Shown: positions 25,257 to 33,418, numbered from the stretch's first letter. The stretch is 47,600 bases of DNA from an uncultured Flavihumibacter sp. (GCA_946482545.1 CAMLRX010000016.1:1-47600); one strand, 5' to 3'. Translations and numbers: made by a program. The notes: generated by a model not told the origin, from the sequence alone.

Positions 25257-26669
25257 ATGAAAAAGATCAGTTTAATATTTCTTTTGGCCGCGCTTGTGCT
25301 GGGTGCATCCTCCTGCAAGAAGTGGCTCGATGTGTTGCCGAATTCACAGATCAAGGAATCTGAATTGTTTCGGTCTGAAGCGGGTTTCAAAGAAGCGCTC
25401 GCCGGAACATATACCATACTCACCAACCAGGCGCTGTATGGAAAGGAACTGACGTACGGCATGATGGGCGTGTTGTCGCAGGAATGGGCCGGGAAACCTA
25501 CTGCGTATGATGATGATGGTAATTACAATTATACCGCAGCCCTCTCGCAAACCAGGATCGATAACTTGTGGAGCAATATGTATGAAGCGGTGAGCAACGC
25601 GAACAATATTCTTGAAAATATTGAAGAATACAAAGTATTCACCGGAGACAATTACCGTATCATTAAAGGAGAAGCGCTGGCGTTGCGCGCCTTTATGCAC
25701 TTCGATCTGCTGCGTTGTTTCGGCGCTGCGTACACGGTGAATCCTTCACAACCGGCTATTCCTTATGTTACGAGGTACACCGCGCAGCAAACACAGCAAT
25801 CTACCGTGCAGGAAGTGGCAAAGAAAATTCTCGACGACCTGCTCGCCGCGAAAGAGTTGCTGAAGGTAGACCCTATTTACACCGGCCGACAGGTCACAGA
25901 GTTTGAAGACAACGGCTACCTCATGAACAGGCAACTGCACCTGAATTACTACGCTGTGGAAGGACTGCTCGCCAGGCTATACCTGTATATGGGCGACTAC
26001 GAAAAGGCGCGTGCCAGCGCAACTGCTGTGGTGAACTCCGGAAAATTCTCCTTCACGCCGCAGGCTGATCTTATCAGCGGTGAAGACCTCTGCGGTGCAA
26101 CCGAACACCTCTTCGCTTTACAGGTGAACAACCTTTCGCAGTATTCTATCAACTTTCTTTCCCAGGAGGGAACGCAGGTGTTCTCCCTTACTTCTGCCGC
26201 ACACCTGAGTTATTATGAAAACAATACAGACGATTACCGCTACCTCTATCTTTTCCAGAACGGCACCGGCGCCAACGCCGATAGAAGGTACCTGCTGAAG
26301 TTCGCCGAATCCACTGCAACCGAAGCTTACTATCAGAACAAAACAGCATTACTCAAACTGGCCGAAATGTATTACATCCTGGCAGAATGTGATCAGCACG
26401 ATAATCTTGACGTGCTGGATGAATTGAATCCCGTAAGAAAAGCCAGGGGGCTGGCGGAACTGACCATTGCGCCCGCAGATTTCAGGGCTTTCATGACCAG
26501 CGAATTCCGGAAGGAGTTTATTGGAGAAGGACAGTTTTTCTTCTACTACAAACGCCTGAACCAGGCTTCCATACAGGGGTCTGATAAAAATCTGGTGGGA
26601 TTGAAGGCCTATATTTTTCCATTGCCCGCCTCCGAATACGAAGCGGCCAACAGAGTTGATAACCGATAA
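25257..26669 (+). CDS. SusD/RagB-type surface lipoprotein
   Basis: A 470-residue lipoprotein (MKKISLIFLLAALVLGASSC, Cys20) with the SusD signature start KKWLDVLPNSQIKESELFRSEAGFKEALAGTYTIL, the TPR-like segment IIKGEALALRAFMHFDLLRCFGAAY and the C-terminal FIGEGQFFFYYKRLNQ. It acts as the substrate-binding lid of the SusC transporter encoded just upstream. At 470 residues it is shorter than many polysaccharide-binding SusD proteins (500-600). It is followed at 9 bp by the DUF4843 gene. Confidence 0.94.
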   Translation: MKKISLIFLLAALVLGASSCKKWLDVLPNSQIKESELFRSEAGFKEALAGTYTILTNQALYGKELTYGMMGVLSQEWAGKPTAYDDDGNYNYTAALSQTRIDNLWSNMYEAVSNANNILENIEEYKVFTGDNYRIIKGEALALRAFMHFDLLRCFGAAYTVNPSQPAIPYVTRYTAQQTQQSTVQEVAKKILDDLLAAKELLKVDPIYTGRQVTEFEDNGYLMNRQLHLNYYAVEGLLARLYLYMGDYEKARASATAVVNSGKFSFTPQADLISGEDLCGATEHLFALQVNNLSQYSINFLSQEGTQVFSLTSAAHLSYYENNTDDYRYLYLFQNGTGANADRRYLLKFAESTATEAYYQNKTALLKLAEMYYILAECDQHDNLDVLDELNPVRKARGLAELTIAPADFRAFMTSEFRKEFIGEGQFFFYYKRLNQASIQGSDKNLVGLKAYIFPLPASEYEAANRVDNR

Positions 26670-26678
26670 TACTGTTTT

Positions 26679-27431
26679 ATGAAAGCATTGAAGTTTTTGC
26701 TCTTCGCAGGTTGTGGCCTATTGCTCTCCTGCTCACAAAAGAATGATTTTTTCTTCCCGGAAGCGAAAAATGGCATGAACATCTGGCTCGGTACCAGCAC
26801 CATTGTTGACGATAGCGTTACTTACAACTTTGCCTATACACTGTCCGGAAGAGATTCCATCATGTTCAACTACCGGATGTCGGGCCATGCCTTACAACAG
26901 GATACGGAGTTTGAACTGGAAGCTGTTTCGGGCGATACCAGCCTGGTTCACTTTTCATTCGGGAAATATGTATTGAAAGCCGGCCAGTACGAGGGCAGGT
27001 TCCCGATTTATATTGATAAGCCCGATGCATATAGTGCATTTGAAAATACCACCGGGAAGATCATTTTTCGTTTGAAACAATCTCCAGTACTGGAAACGGG
27101 CGCGAAGGAGCGGAGTGAACTTAAAGTGCTGTTCAGAAATTTTGTGTCGAAGCCGGACAACTGGGATGTGGCCACGCAACCCTACTTCACCATGGCAAGG
27201 TACTTCGGCGCATACAGCAACAGGAAATACTCGTTCATTATCCAAACCACCGGTATGGTCAACTTCAAAATATACTATACGGTGGCGAATAACCCCGTGC
27301 TGGAAGAGAATACCATCACCGCCACACAGGCCGCTTACCTTCAGAATAAATGTAAGGTGGCGCTGCAGGCTTACGTGGCACAATATGGACAAATGCTGGA
27401 TGAAAACAATAACCCCGTGGTTTTCCCCTGA
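26679..27431 (+). CDS. DUF4843 lipoprotein
   Basis: A 250-residue lipoprotein (MKALKFLLFAGCGLLLSC) recognised as DUF4843 by its layout: a short head, then repeated beta strands (YNFAYTLSGRDSIMFNYRMSG, HFSFGKYVLKAGQYEGRFPIYI), and a conserved C-terminal helix region (TATQAAYLQNKCKVALQAYV). Members are typically encoded between SusD and a PKD-like lipoprotein, exactly as here. They are taken to be accessory surface proteins of the SusCD complex; no ligand is established. Confidence 0.85.
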   Translation: MKALKFLLFAGCGLLLSCSQKNDFFFPEAKNGMNIWLGTSTIVDDSVTYNFAYTLSGRDSIMFNYRMSGHALQQDTEFELEAVSGDTSLVHFSFGKYVLKAGQYEGRFPIYIDKPDAYSAFENTTGKIIFRLKQSPVLETGAKERSELKVLFRNFVSKPDNWDVATQPYFTMARYFGAYSNRKYSFIIQTTGMVNFKIYYTVANNPVLEENTITATQAAYLQNKCKVALQAYVAQYGQMLDENNNPVVFP

Positions 27432-27449
27432 CAATTATCTGAATGAATT

Positions 27450-28991
27450 ATGAAAAAACTAAGCTGTTTATTAGGCATTGTAACCTTGCTCCTGTTGGTG
27501 CAGGGGTGCTATAAGGATAAAGGTAATTATGATTATTCCGAACTGGATGAAATCCGTATCGATACTTCCGGTGCTGGCATTCAGGCTGAATACGCCGTGT
27601 ATCGCTACGATACCCTTAAAATAGAACCGAAAATTTTCCTGAATGGAACGCCGGTTTCAAACGAAGCGCAGGTGGCTGAAAAATTCAGTGTCACCTGGAG
27701 CATATTCCAGGCTGTGGTTGGGAATGCCATTCAGTCGAGGGATACCTTATCCAATACAATTCAACTGAAAGCGCCCATCACAAAGCCAGCGGGTAAGTGG
27801 ATCGTGCTTCTTGCTGTAAAAGACCGGACCACCCAGGTGGAAACCTACCAGCGTTTCAGTGTGGATGTGTCGGAAGTGCTTTCAGATGGCTGGATGGTAT
27901 TGTATGAAAAAGAGGGCAATACCGATGTGGCGTTGATTGTGGACGACAGAACTAAAACGGGAACGGTAACGCCCCGCCTCTTCCTCGATCTGATTAAGAG
28001 CGGAAACGGCGCGCCTTTGGAAGGGAAGCCAGTTTCCATGGTGCATTCCGTCGCGCCGCTATCGGGAGCCCAGGTATTGGTGGCCTCAGAGAAAGATATG
28101 GTGGCCGTGGAACGCTCTTCCTTTGGCGCCAGCTTTCAATTCAGTGACCTGTTCTGGACACCTCCGGCCGAAAAAGTTGTGGGATACCTGGGAGGAAGCC
28201 CGGTACGAAAAGAAATGGCCATTGTGAACAACAGGGTACATACCGTGAATTTCGCCTCATCAGGTACTTATCGTACCAACAAACTCGGTGTGGCATTGAA
28301 TGGCGAATACGGAGAGCTTGAAAAATGGGCGCCCACTTACTATGGTACCACTTATGATGCGGTGGTGTATGACAAAACAAACAGGAAGTTCAAATATGTT
28401 GCCGCGAATGGAACATCCGTAACCGACTTCCCTGCGCAGGCCGCCACCACACAGTTTAATGTGGGAGATGTTGGGATGGAAATGAAGGCCTCCGACTGGG
28501 GACTGACCAACTACGAATACAGTATGATGCGCGACAATACAGGGACCTATCTGATGGTTTCCAATTTTATGGGATTGAATACCAATGTGGGCCTGAAGAA
28601 GATAGATATGTCGGCCAGCCCGGGCGTGTCCGCTGCAACTACCCTGAGCGCCGCTTATACCGGACAGTTTGTCCTGTACGGCTCCGGATCCGATGTGTAC
28701 ATTTTCAAATACAATACCGGTCTTCCGGCAGAACCCGCATGGTCTGCCCCTGCCGGCGAGCAGGTGACCTGCGTGCGTTTACAGAAGTTTTATTTCGCAC
28801 AAATACAGGCTGTTTTCCTGCCATTGCCACACCAGGTGGTCTATATCGCCACCTGGAACGAAACCACAAAACAAGGTAAGGTATACAGCATCAGGATCGA
28901 TCCATCCAGCGGCGCCATCAATACTTCCACCCAAAGGGTAACGGAAGGATACGGCAAAGTGAAGGACATGAGTTACAAATGGAATCTTTAA
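27450..28991 (+). CDS. PKD-like family lipoprotein
   Basis: A 513-residue lipoprotein (MKKLSCLLGIVTLLLLVQGC) starting after the Cys with YKDKGNYDYSELDEI, the hallmark of the PKD-like family found in SusCD loci with DUF4843. An immunoglobulin-like PKD domain occupies roughly residues 50-150 (SVTWSIFQAV...LSNTIQLKAPI), followed by a longer beta-rich region with propeller-like spacing. It is probably surface exposed and binds the substrate of the adjacent transporter. The next gene's chosen start is 20 bp downstream of its stop; a possible upstream start at 28979 would overlap it. Confidence 0.84.
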   Translation: MKKLSCLLGIVTLLLLVQGCYKDKGNYDYSELDEIRIDTSGAGIQAEYAVYRYDTLKIEPKIFLNGTPVSNEAQVAEKFSVTWSIFQAVVGNAIQSRDTLSNTIQLKAPITKPAGKWIVLLAVKDRTTQVETYQRFSVDVSEVLSDGWMVLYEKEGNTDVALIVDDRTKTGTVTPRLFLDLIKSGNGAPLEGKPVSMVHSVAPLSGAQVLVASEKDMVAVERSSFGASFQFSDLFWTPPAEKVVGYLGGSPVRKEMAIVNNRVHTVNFASSGTYRTNKLGVALNGEYGELEKWAPTYYGTTYDAVVYDKTNRKFKYVAANGTSVTDFPAQAATTQFNVGDVGMEMKASDWGLTNYEYSMMRDNTGTYLMVSNFMGLNTNVGLKKIDMSASPGVSAATTLSAAYTGQFVLYGSGSDVYIFKYNTGLPAEPAWSAPAGEQVTCVRLQKFYFAQIQAVFLPLPHQVVYIATWNETTKQGKVYSIRIDPSSGAINTSTQRVTEGYGKVKDMSYKWNL

Positions 28992-29011
28992 TAAACCATA
29001 AAACAAGAACG

Positions 29012-30166
29012 ATGAATTGTTTCAAGTTAATCAGTGTGTGGGCGCTTGCCTTGCCTTTCAGCGTGATGGCCCAGAACCAGGCCCCGAAAAATGTGAAGAT
29101 CACAGGGAAATTTGTGAACGTAAAAGAAGACTTCAATAAGATCTACATCTTTTATACGGAAGATGGCGTGAAACACCTCGACAGCGCCGATGTGATCAAA
29201 GGGAAGTACAGCGCGGAAATCAGCGTGCAGGATCCGCTTATCATTTCCATGCTGGGACTGAAAAGTTTTCCCGGGAAAAGAGCGGGCGTGATGATGAGCA
29301 ACGACAATAAGATGGAAGTTTACGTGGAACCCAATAAAAAGATAAGTATTGTAAACAAGGACCACTACATCAATTATACGGTGAAAGGGTCTAAGAGCCA
29401 CACCGAATATGTAAAAATCAACGACCACGCAAAGCAGTACCAGACAAAAATGATGGACCTCATGCGTGCCTCCCAGGAAAAAGGACTTTCCCCTGATCAA
29501 AAGAAAGAAATACAGGAGAAGCTGGTAAGCACAAGGGACGAAATGAATGAGCAGGTGTTCAAAAAGTACATTGATGAAAATCCCAACTCTCCCGTTCTTT
29601 TCTACGCCCTCCAACGTTATTCCGGCGGCTCCCGGGAAGGATTGAGGAAGATACTGGACATGTACAACCAACTGCCCGACGATCAGAAAAACTCTAAAGA
29701 AGGCATCGCTTTCGCCAAGCGGATTGAAGGTCAACTGGCCATCACCATCGGTAGCATGGCGCCCGATTTCTCCATGCCCACGCCCGAAGGTGTGGAAGTA
29801 GCGCTCTCTTCCCAACGCGGTAAATATGTATTGCTCGATTTCTGGGCCAGTTGGTGCGGTCCCTGCCGGAAAGAAAATCCGCATGTAGTAAGCGCTTACG
29901 AAAAATTCAAAGACAAAGGTTTTACGGTATTCGGCGTATCCCTTGATCGCGCCAACGATAAAGCCAAATGGGTGGAAGCCATTAAAACCGATAACCTCGG
30001 CGCCTGGATCAATGTTTCTGATCTTAAATACTGGAGCTGCGAAGCCGCGCTGAAATATGGAGTATCAGGTATCCCGCAGAACTTCCTGATCGATCCTTCC
30101 GGGAAGATTATTGCGAAGAACCTGCGGGGAGAGGCGTTGCATAAGAAGCTGGCGGAGTTGCTGTAG
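29012..30166 (+). CDS. TlpA/ResA-type periplasmic thioredoxin with DUF4369-like N-terminus
   Basis: About 384 residues: signal peptide (MNCFKLISVWALALPFSVMAQ), an N-terminal beta domain of DUF4369 type (KITGKFVNVKEDFNKIYIFYTEDG...), a helical linker, and a C-terminal thioredoxin fold from about residue 245 with the active site WCGPC (281-285) and the cis-Pro segment YGVSGIPQNFLID. It is predicted to reduce or exchange disulfides in the periplasm. The start is set at ATG 29012; an upstream ATG at 28979 would precede the signal peptide. Being last in a SusCD operon without glycosidases suggests a cysteine-containing or otherwise non-carbohydrate substrate, which is inference. Confidence 0.9.
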   Translation: MNCFKLISVWALALPFSVMAQNQAPKNVKITGKFVNVKEDFNKIYIFYTEDGVKHLDSADVIKGKYSAEISVQDPLIISMLGLKSFPGKRAGVMMSNDNKMEVYVEPNKKISIVNKDHYINYTVKGSKSHTEYVKINDHAKQYQTKMMDLMRASQEKGLSPDQKKEIQEKLVSTRDEMNEQVFKKYIDENPNSPVLFYALQRYSGGSREGLRKILDMYNQLPDDQKNSKEGIAFAKRIEGQLAITIGSMAPDFSMPTPEGVEVALSSQRGKYVLLDFWASWCGPCRKENPHVVSAYEKFKDKGFTVFGVSLDRANDKAKWVEAIKTDNLGAWINVSDLKYWSCEAALKYGVSGIPQNFLIDPSGKIIAKNLRGEALHKKLAELL

Positions 30167-30196
30167 GTGCCCGCGAAGATATTTTCCGCAAGGTTA

Positions 30197-30247
30197 TTTC
30201 ACGCGATTGCTTCGTGCCTCGCAACGCAAAGGAGCAGAGACGCAAAG
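30197..30247 (-). repeat. Dispersed repeat, copy A
   Basis: A 51-bp unit running from TTTCACGCGATTGCTTCGTG to ACGCAAAG. Its reverse complement matches copy C (30674-30724) at about 48 of 51 positions by eye, and copy B with more changes. It lies 30 bp after the TlpA-type gene in a spacer without coding potential. Repeats of this kind occur in many places in Bacteroidota genomes. Confidence 0.75.
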
Positions 30248-30292
30248 AGTGGTTGAGGTGCTGCAGGTTGATTGGGTGTTTTCTCGCAACGA

Positions 30293-30316
30293 CGCTACGA
30301 CGCAACGCCTTGTTTG
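30293..30316 (+). repeat. Left arm of a 24-bp inverted repeat
   Basis: This 24-bp sequence (CGCTACGACG...CTTGTTTG) is the exact reverse complement of 30507-30530. The two arms enclose about 190 bp that contain a transcription terminator but no gene. An 8-bp near-duplication (AACGACGC) lies just before it, suggesting slippage. Confidence 0.75.
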
Positions 30317-30390
30317 ATTGCAGGCTTATTTTGTTTTCAGGCATTTCTTTTGTGCCTTCATTTGCCATTTATGGCCAAATCGTAATTATA

Positions 30391-30427
30391 AGGGTGTGTC
30401 CTCATTTGCAGGCGCACCCTTTTTTTT
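30391..30427 (+). terminator. Rho-independent terminator
   Basis: AGGGTGTG (30391-30398) pairs with CGCACCCT (30413-30420) with one G-T wobble, then a run of seven or more T follows (30421-30427). It is oriented to stop transcription of the SusCD-TlpA operon, about 225 bp beyond the last stop codon, so the mRNA would carry the first repeat copies in its 3' end. Confidence 0.75.
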
Positions 30428-30506
30428 GTGCAATGATTGTAGATTAAATCAAACGTGGGGAATGACTTGTATAAAAAAGAAGCCTACACTTAAAACGGTC
30501 CAAATA

Positions 30507-30530
30507 CAAACAAGGCGTTGCGTCGTAGCG
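30507..30530 (-). repeat. Right arm of the 24-bp inverted repeat
   Basis: Exact reverse complement of 30293-30316 (begins CAAACAAGGCGTTG). Together the arms resemble the ends of a small non-autonomous element or an expanded dispersed-repeat pair; no flanking target duplication was recognised. Confidence 0.75.
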
Positions 30531-30579
30531 AGAAACAAAACAAATACCTCTTAAAGAAAATCCCGCTAACTAATCAAGG

Positions 30580-30630
30580 CTTTGCGTCCTTGCTCCTGCG
30601 AGGAACGAAGCAGGAAGCAGTTGCGTGAAA
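30580..30630 (+). repeat. Dispersed repeat, copy B (diverged)
   Basis: Begins CTTTGCGTCCTTGCTCCTGC and ends GTTGCGTGAAA. It shares both ends with copy C but differs in the middle (GCGAGGAACGAAGCAGGAAGCAG in place of the copy C centre). It has the same orientation as copy C and is opposite to copy A. Confidence 0.7.
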
Positions 30631-30673
30631 GAAAAAACTTCTCTTCAAAGAAGCCCCTGCCAACCAATTAACG

Positions 30674-30724
30674 CTTTGCGTCCTTGCTCCTTTGCGTTGC
30701 GAGGCACGAAGCAATTGCGTGAAA
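30674..30724 (+). repeat. Dispersed repeat, copy C
   Basis: Begins CTTTGCGTCCTTGCTCCTTT and ends AATTGCGTGAAA. It is nearly identical to the reverse complement of copy A. Internal GCGTTGCGAGGC and TGCTTCGTG-type segments give it partial self-complementarity. It lies 106 bp before the protease gene. Confidence 0.75.
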
Positions 30725-30830
30725 AAAACATCCTAAAAAAACACCCTGTCACCAGCAGGTTTTCCTCCCATTCCTCGTCCAACGAAACACATACACACAA
30801 CATGTAAAGAACCACCTCAAAATTCTTTAT

Positions 30831-32528
30831 ATGAACCAACCTTTTCGCCACGTGGCATTTTTATTGAAAATCAAGCGCACTCATTCCTTGCAATGGCTGT
30901 GCTGCTTATGTTTTGCCCTTATTTCATTTCAGCCTTTGTTCGCCCAGCAATTTCGTCCTGCTGCTTTTGAGGAAGAAGTAATTGCCGTGGTGAAAAAAGT
31001 AAGTAGCGCTTCCGTGCGCATTTCAGGATACGATTCTGCAAGAAATACAGCAACAGGCGGGAAATTCAGCGGCGTGGTGGTAAGCGCCGATGGATTGGTG
31101 CTCACTGCCGCCCATGCATCCCGGCCCAATGTAAAGTACAAACTCTTCTTCCCTGATGGCAAAGAGGCCATTGGCGTGGGTTTGGGCCGTATCGGAACCG
31201 TGGATGCAGCTTTGATAAAAATTATTGATCCGGGAACATGGCCCTATGCTGAGATGGGCTGGTCGTATGGATTAAAAGAGTACCAGCCCTGCCTGAGCAT
31301 TGCCTATCCGGCGAGCATCGAAACCAATAAGGCGCCGGTGGTACGGTTGGGCTACGTGGCCGAACCTGTTTCGCGTTCGGGCATGATCCGCTCTACCTGT
31401 CTGATGGAGCCCGGCGATTCCGGCGGACCGTTATTCGATATGTTCGGGAGGGTGATTGGTATCCATAGCCGGATAGATGTGGCGCTGGACGTGAACCTGG
31501 AAATCCCGGTGGATCATTTTCGTAAATACTGGACTGCTTTGCATGCGCCTGAGAACTACCGGGGCAGGGAATTGCCCGCGGAAGACAATGTGGGTATAGA
31601 CCCTCTCGATGGCAAACAAAAAGTACACCCGCAACTCGCTGCTTTGTCCGGATTGTTTAATGAAGGAAAGCAAAATACTGTGTCGGTAATGAACGGTGTT
31701 GCGGGAACACCCGTAGCCTGGGGTACCGTTGTTGCGTTGAAAGGTGCCAAAGAAAAATACATTTTAAGCAAAAGTTCACTTGTGGGCAACGATCCTTTCG
31801 TTCAGATAGGTGCACGTTCTTCCAAAGCTACCATCCTGAAACGGGATGATTCCCTTGATGTGATATTGCTGAAAGCAGATATTCCGGCTAACGCGGTGGA
31901 ACTTTCCGCAGCGTACGCAGATACCCTTCTTGCGGATGCGGCAGGCAGTTTCCTGGTTTCCGTAGCGCCTTCCGGAACTAAAAGAGTAGGTGTTTTTTCT
32001 GCCGCGCCGGTTGCCGTTCCGGGAAGATCGGGCATCGGATTTCTGGGGGTGATGTCGGAGCAGTTGAACGGGAAACTGAGTTTGCGCGAAGTGGTACAGC
32101 GTTCTCCTGCAGAACTGAGCCGGTTACAGAAAGGAGATTTGCTGCATACTGTGAATGGAACTGACGTAAGTTCTCCTGAAGAATTGTCGAAAGCGCTGGA
32201 GCGCTTCAAGCCCGGAGATTCGGTGGAGCTGAAAGTGAACCGTAACGACAGCGCTTTCGCGGTATTCGTGAGGTTAGGTGCAAGGCCTGAAATGGAGCGC
32301 CATGCTGCCGACAGGCTGGAAGAAGGTAAAAGTGTGCGCAAAGATGGTTTCGCCCGCGTATTTGTTCACGATACACCTGTTCGCCCCGAAGAATGCGGCG
32401 GCCCGTTATTCAACAGGAGTGGCGCGTTCCAGGGGATCAATATCGCCCGTTTAAGCAGAACATCCACGCTGGCCGTTCCTTATACTGTGTTATACGATTT
32501 TGTGCGGAATGCCGCCACCGGAGAATGA
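30831..32528 (+). CDS. Exported trypsin-like serine protease with PDZ and a second degenerate protease domain
   Basis: A 565-residue protein with signal peptide (hydrophobic LQWLCCLCFALISFQPLFAQ). The first domain (about 45-235) is an HtrA/S1C-like protease with an intact triad: His95 (LTAAHAS), Asp125 (GTVDAALIKI), Ser197 (GDSGGPLF). Residues about 290-400 then look like the first half of a second trypsin fold (WGTVVALKGAKEKYILSKSS..., SLDVILLKAD), a PDZ domain follows (about 401-482, GFLGVMSEQ...LQKGDLLHTVNGTDV), and about 505-560 (RPEECGGPLFNRSGAFQGIN) looks like the second half. In that copy the His is missing and the Ser is Cys522. It probably performs periplasmic protein quality control or processing. 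The tandem reading is inference. Confidence 0.85.
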   Translation: MNQPFRHVAFLLKIKRTHSLQWLCCLCFALISFQPLFAQQFRPAAFEEEVIAVVKKVSSASVRISGYDSARNTATGGKFSGVVVSADGLVLTAAHASRPNVKYKLFFPDGKEAIGVGLGRIGTVDAALIKIIDPGTWPYAEMGWSYGLKEYQPCLSIAYPASIETNKAPVVRLGYVAEPVSRSGMIRSTCLMEPGDSGGPLFDMFGRVIGIHSRIDVALDVNLEIPVDHFRKYWTALHAPENYRGRELPAEDNVGIDPLDGKQKVHPQLAALSGLFNEGKQNTVSVMNGVAGTPVAWGTVVALKGAKEKYILSKSSLVGNDPFVQIGARSSKATILKRDDSLDVILLKADIPANAVELSAAYADTLLADAAGSFLVSVAPSGTKRVGVFSAAPVAVPGRSGIGFLGVMSEQLNGKLSLREVVQRSPAELSRLQKGDLLHTVNGTDVSSPEELSKALERFKPGDSVELKVNRNDSAFAVFVRLGARPEMERHAADRLEEGKSVRKDGFARVFVHDTPVRPEECGGPLFNRSGAFQGINIARLSRTSTLAVPYTVLYDFVRNAATGE

Positions 32529-32555
32529 ATCCCCGGTAGCTTACACACAATGCTG

Positions 32556-32563
32556 TACCTTTG
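32556..32563 (+). promoter_or_regulatory. -7 promoter element of the HPP gene
   Basis: TACCTTTG fits TAnnTTTG exactly and lies 18 bp before the ATG at 32582, giving a very short 5' leader. No clear -33 TTG is seen. It indicates that the HPP gene has its own promoter although it is only 53 bp after the protease stop. Confidence 0.6.
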
Positions 32564-32581
32564 CGGCTCAATAGCTTGCGC

Positions 32582-33190
32582 ATGATGCGGAAACGGATCA
32601 GGCGGTTCTCGCGCCTGTCGAAGTATGTCGTTTATAAAGAAACCCTTGTTGATGCGAAGGAACATTTCTGGTCGTTCATCGGTTCCTTCTTTGGGATCGG
32701 GCTTATCGCGTTCCTCCAGAGTAAGGTGCTGCTTTCCCAGGACAATGTATTGCTGATCGGTTCCTTCGGAGCTTCCAGCGTGCTGGTGTACGGCGCCATC
32801 CAGAGCCCGTTGTCGCAACCCCGTAACCTGATCGGCGGGCATGTGATTTCAGCGCTGGTAGGGGTGAGTATTCAACAACTTTTGCCGGACCTGCTTTGGT
32901 TGTCGGCGCCGCTGGCGGTTTCCGCCTCCATCGTATTGATGCAGATAACGAAGACGCTCCATCCGCCAGGCGGGGCCACCGCGCTGATCGCCATCATCGG
33001 TTCTGAAAAAATCAAAGCGCTGGGCTATTGGTACGTGCTCTCTCCTGTACTTACCGGGGTGCTTATCCTCTTTCTGACGGCTGTGATTTTCAATAATATG
33101 ACACCGGAACGCAGTTATCCCACCAATAAAAGGTTTACACGGGTCTGGAAAAGGTTGATCGTTTCCAGGAGATTGTTCCGGGGAAGATGA
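32582..33190 (+). CDS. HPP-family integral membrane protein
   Basis: About 202 residues from the ATG at 32582 (alternative ATG 32585). Four hydrophobic segments are visible (FWSFIGSFFGIGLIAFLQS; VLLIGSFGASSVLVYGA; LWLSAPLAVSASIVLMQ; YVLSPVLTGVLILFLTAVIF) and the family motif LHPPGGATAL. HPP proteins are small four-helix membrane proteins; plastid and cyanobacterial relatives are linked to nitrite transport, but in Bacteroidota the substrate is unknown. The in-frame TTG at 32561 is rejected because it lies within the promoter element. Nothing ties it functionally to its neighbours. Confidence 0.9.
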   Translation: MMRKRIRRFSRLSKYVVYKETLVDAKEHFWSFIGSFFGIGLIAFLQSKVLLSQDNVLLIGSFGASSVLVYGAIQSPLSQPRNLIGGHVISALVGVSIQQLLPDLLWLSAPLAVSASIVLMQITKTLHPPGGATALIAIIGSEKIKALGYWYVLSPVLTGVLILFLTAVIFNNMTPERSYPTNKRFTRVWKRLIVSRRLFRGR

Positions 33191-33274
33191 TATCCTGCTG
33201 AACGATTTTTGGATTCGGACATGTTGAATTTTTCTTCAGCCGGCAATCATAAAAAGCATACTTCAATACCAACC

Positions 33275-33307
33275 AAAGCGGCGGTCTCTTGCAAGGATCG
33301 CCGCTTT
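33275..33307. terminator. Strong hairpin, probable terminator after the HPP gene
   Basis: AAAGCGGCG (33275-33283) and CGCCGCTTT (33299-33307) form a perfect 9-bp stem with a 15-nt loop, about 85 bp beyond the HPP stop. The A-run before and T-run after make it usable in both directions, though the T-run is short. Confidence 0.65.
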
Positions 33308-33366
33308 GTATTTGAAGGATACACACAAAATCTTCCCTCAAAACACCTTTTTTCAATCTTATTTTC

Positions 33367-33374
33367 TACATTTG
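33367..33374 (+). promoter_or_regulatory. -7 promoter element of the GntR-type regulator
   Basis: TACATTTG fits TAnnTTTG and lies 91 bp before the ATG at 33466. The -33 region is T-rich (CCTTTTTTCAA) without a clear TTG. The putative operator begins 7 bp downstream, at the expected transcription start. Confidence 0.55.
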
Positions 33375-33381
33375 ATTCTGT

Positions 33382-33393
33382 TATAGTATAGAA
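33382..33393. promoter_or_regulatory. Putative GntR-regulator operator, copy 1
   Basis: TATAGTATAGAA is shared exactly with 40445-40456 upstream of the SusC gene of the same locus. It overlaps the expected start of transcription of the regulator gene, so binding there would block initiation. It is followed by the related GGATAG and then by an ATAGATT/AATCTAT inverted repeat. Confidence 0.55.
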
Positions 33394-33397
33394 TAGG

Positions 33398-33418
33398 ATA
33401 GATTATTTACCAATCTAT
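33398..33418. promoter_or_regulatory. Inverted repeat ATAGATT-N7-AATCTAT in the regulator leader
   Basis: ATAGATT (33398-33404) and AATCTAT (33412-33418) are perfect 7-bp arms with a 7-bp spacer, 47 bp before the regulator's start codon. It may be a second operator or a leader hairpin. It has no counterpart upstream of SusC. Confidence 0.35.

Larger units (their letters stand above)
30167..30830. other. 664-bp repeat-rich, gene-free spacer
   Basis: Between the TlpA-type gene and the serine protease. It holds three copies of a roughly 51-bp repeat, a 24-bp inverted repeat pair and one terminator, all listed separately. Short open frames here are compositionally odd and made of repeat sequence, so none is called as a gene. 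No TAnnTTTG promoter was recognised for the downstream protease. Confidence 0.7.

Noticed and set aside
30625..30807. Short open frames in the repeat-rich spacer
   Set aside because: They are made largely of dispersed repeat sequence, and the encoded peptides have no recognisable feature.
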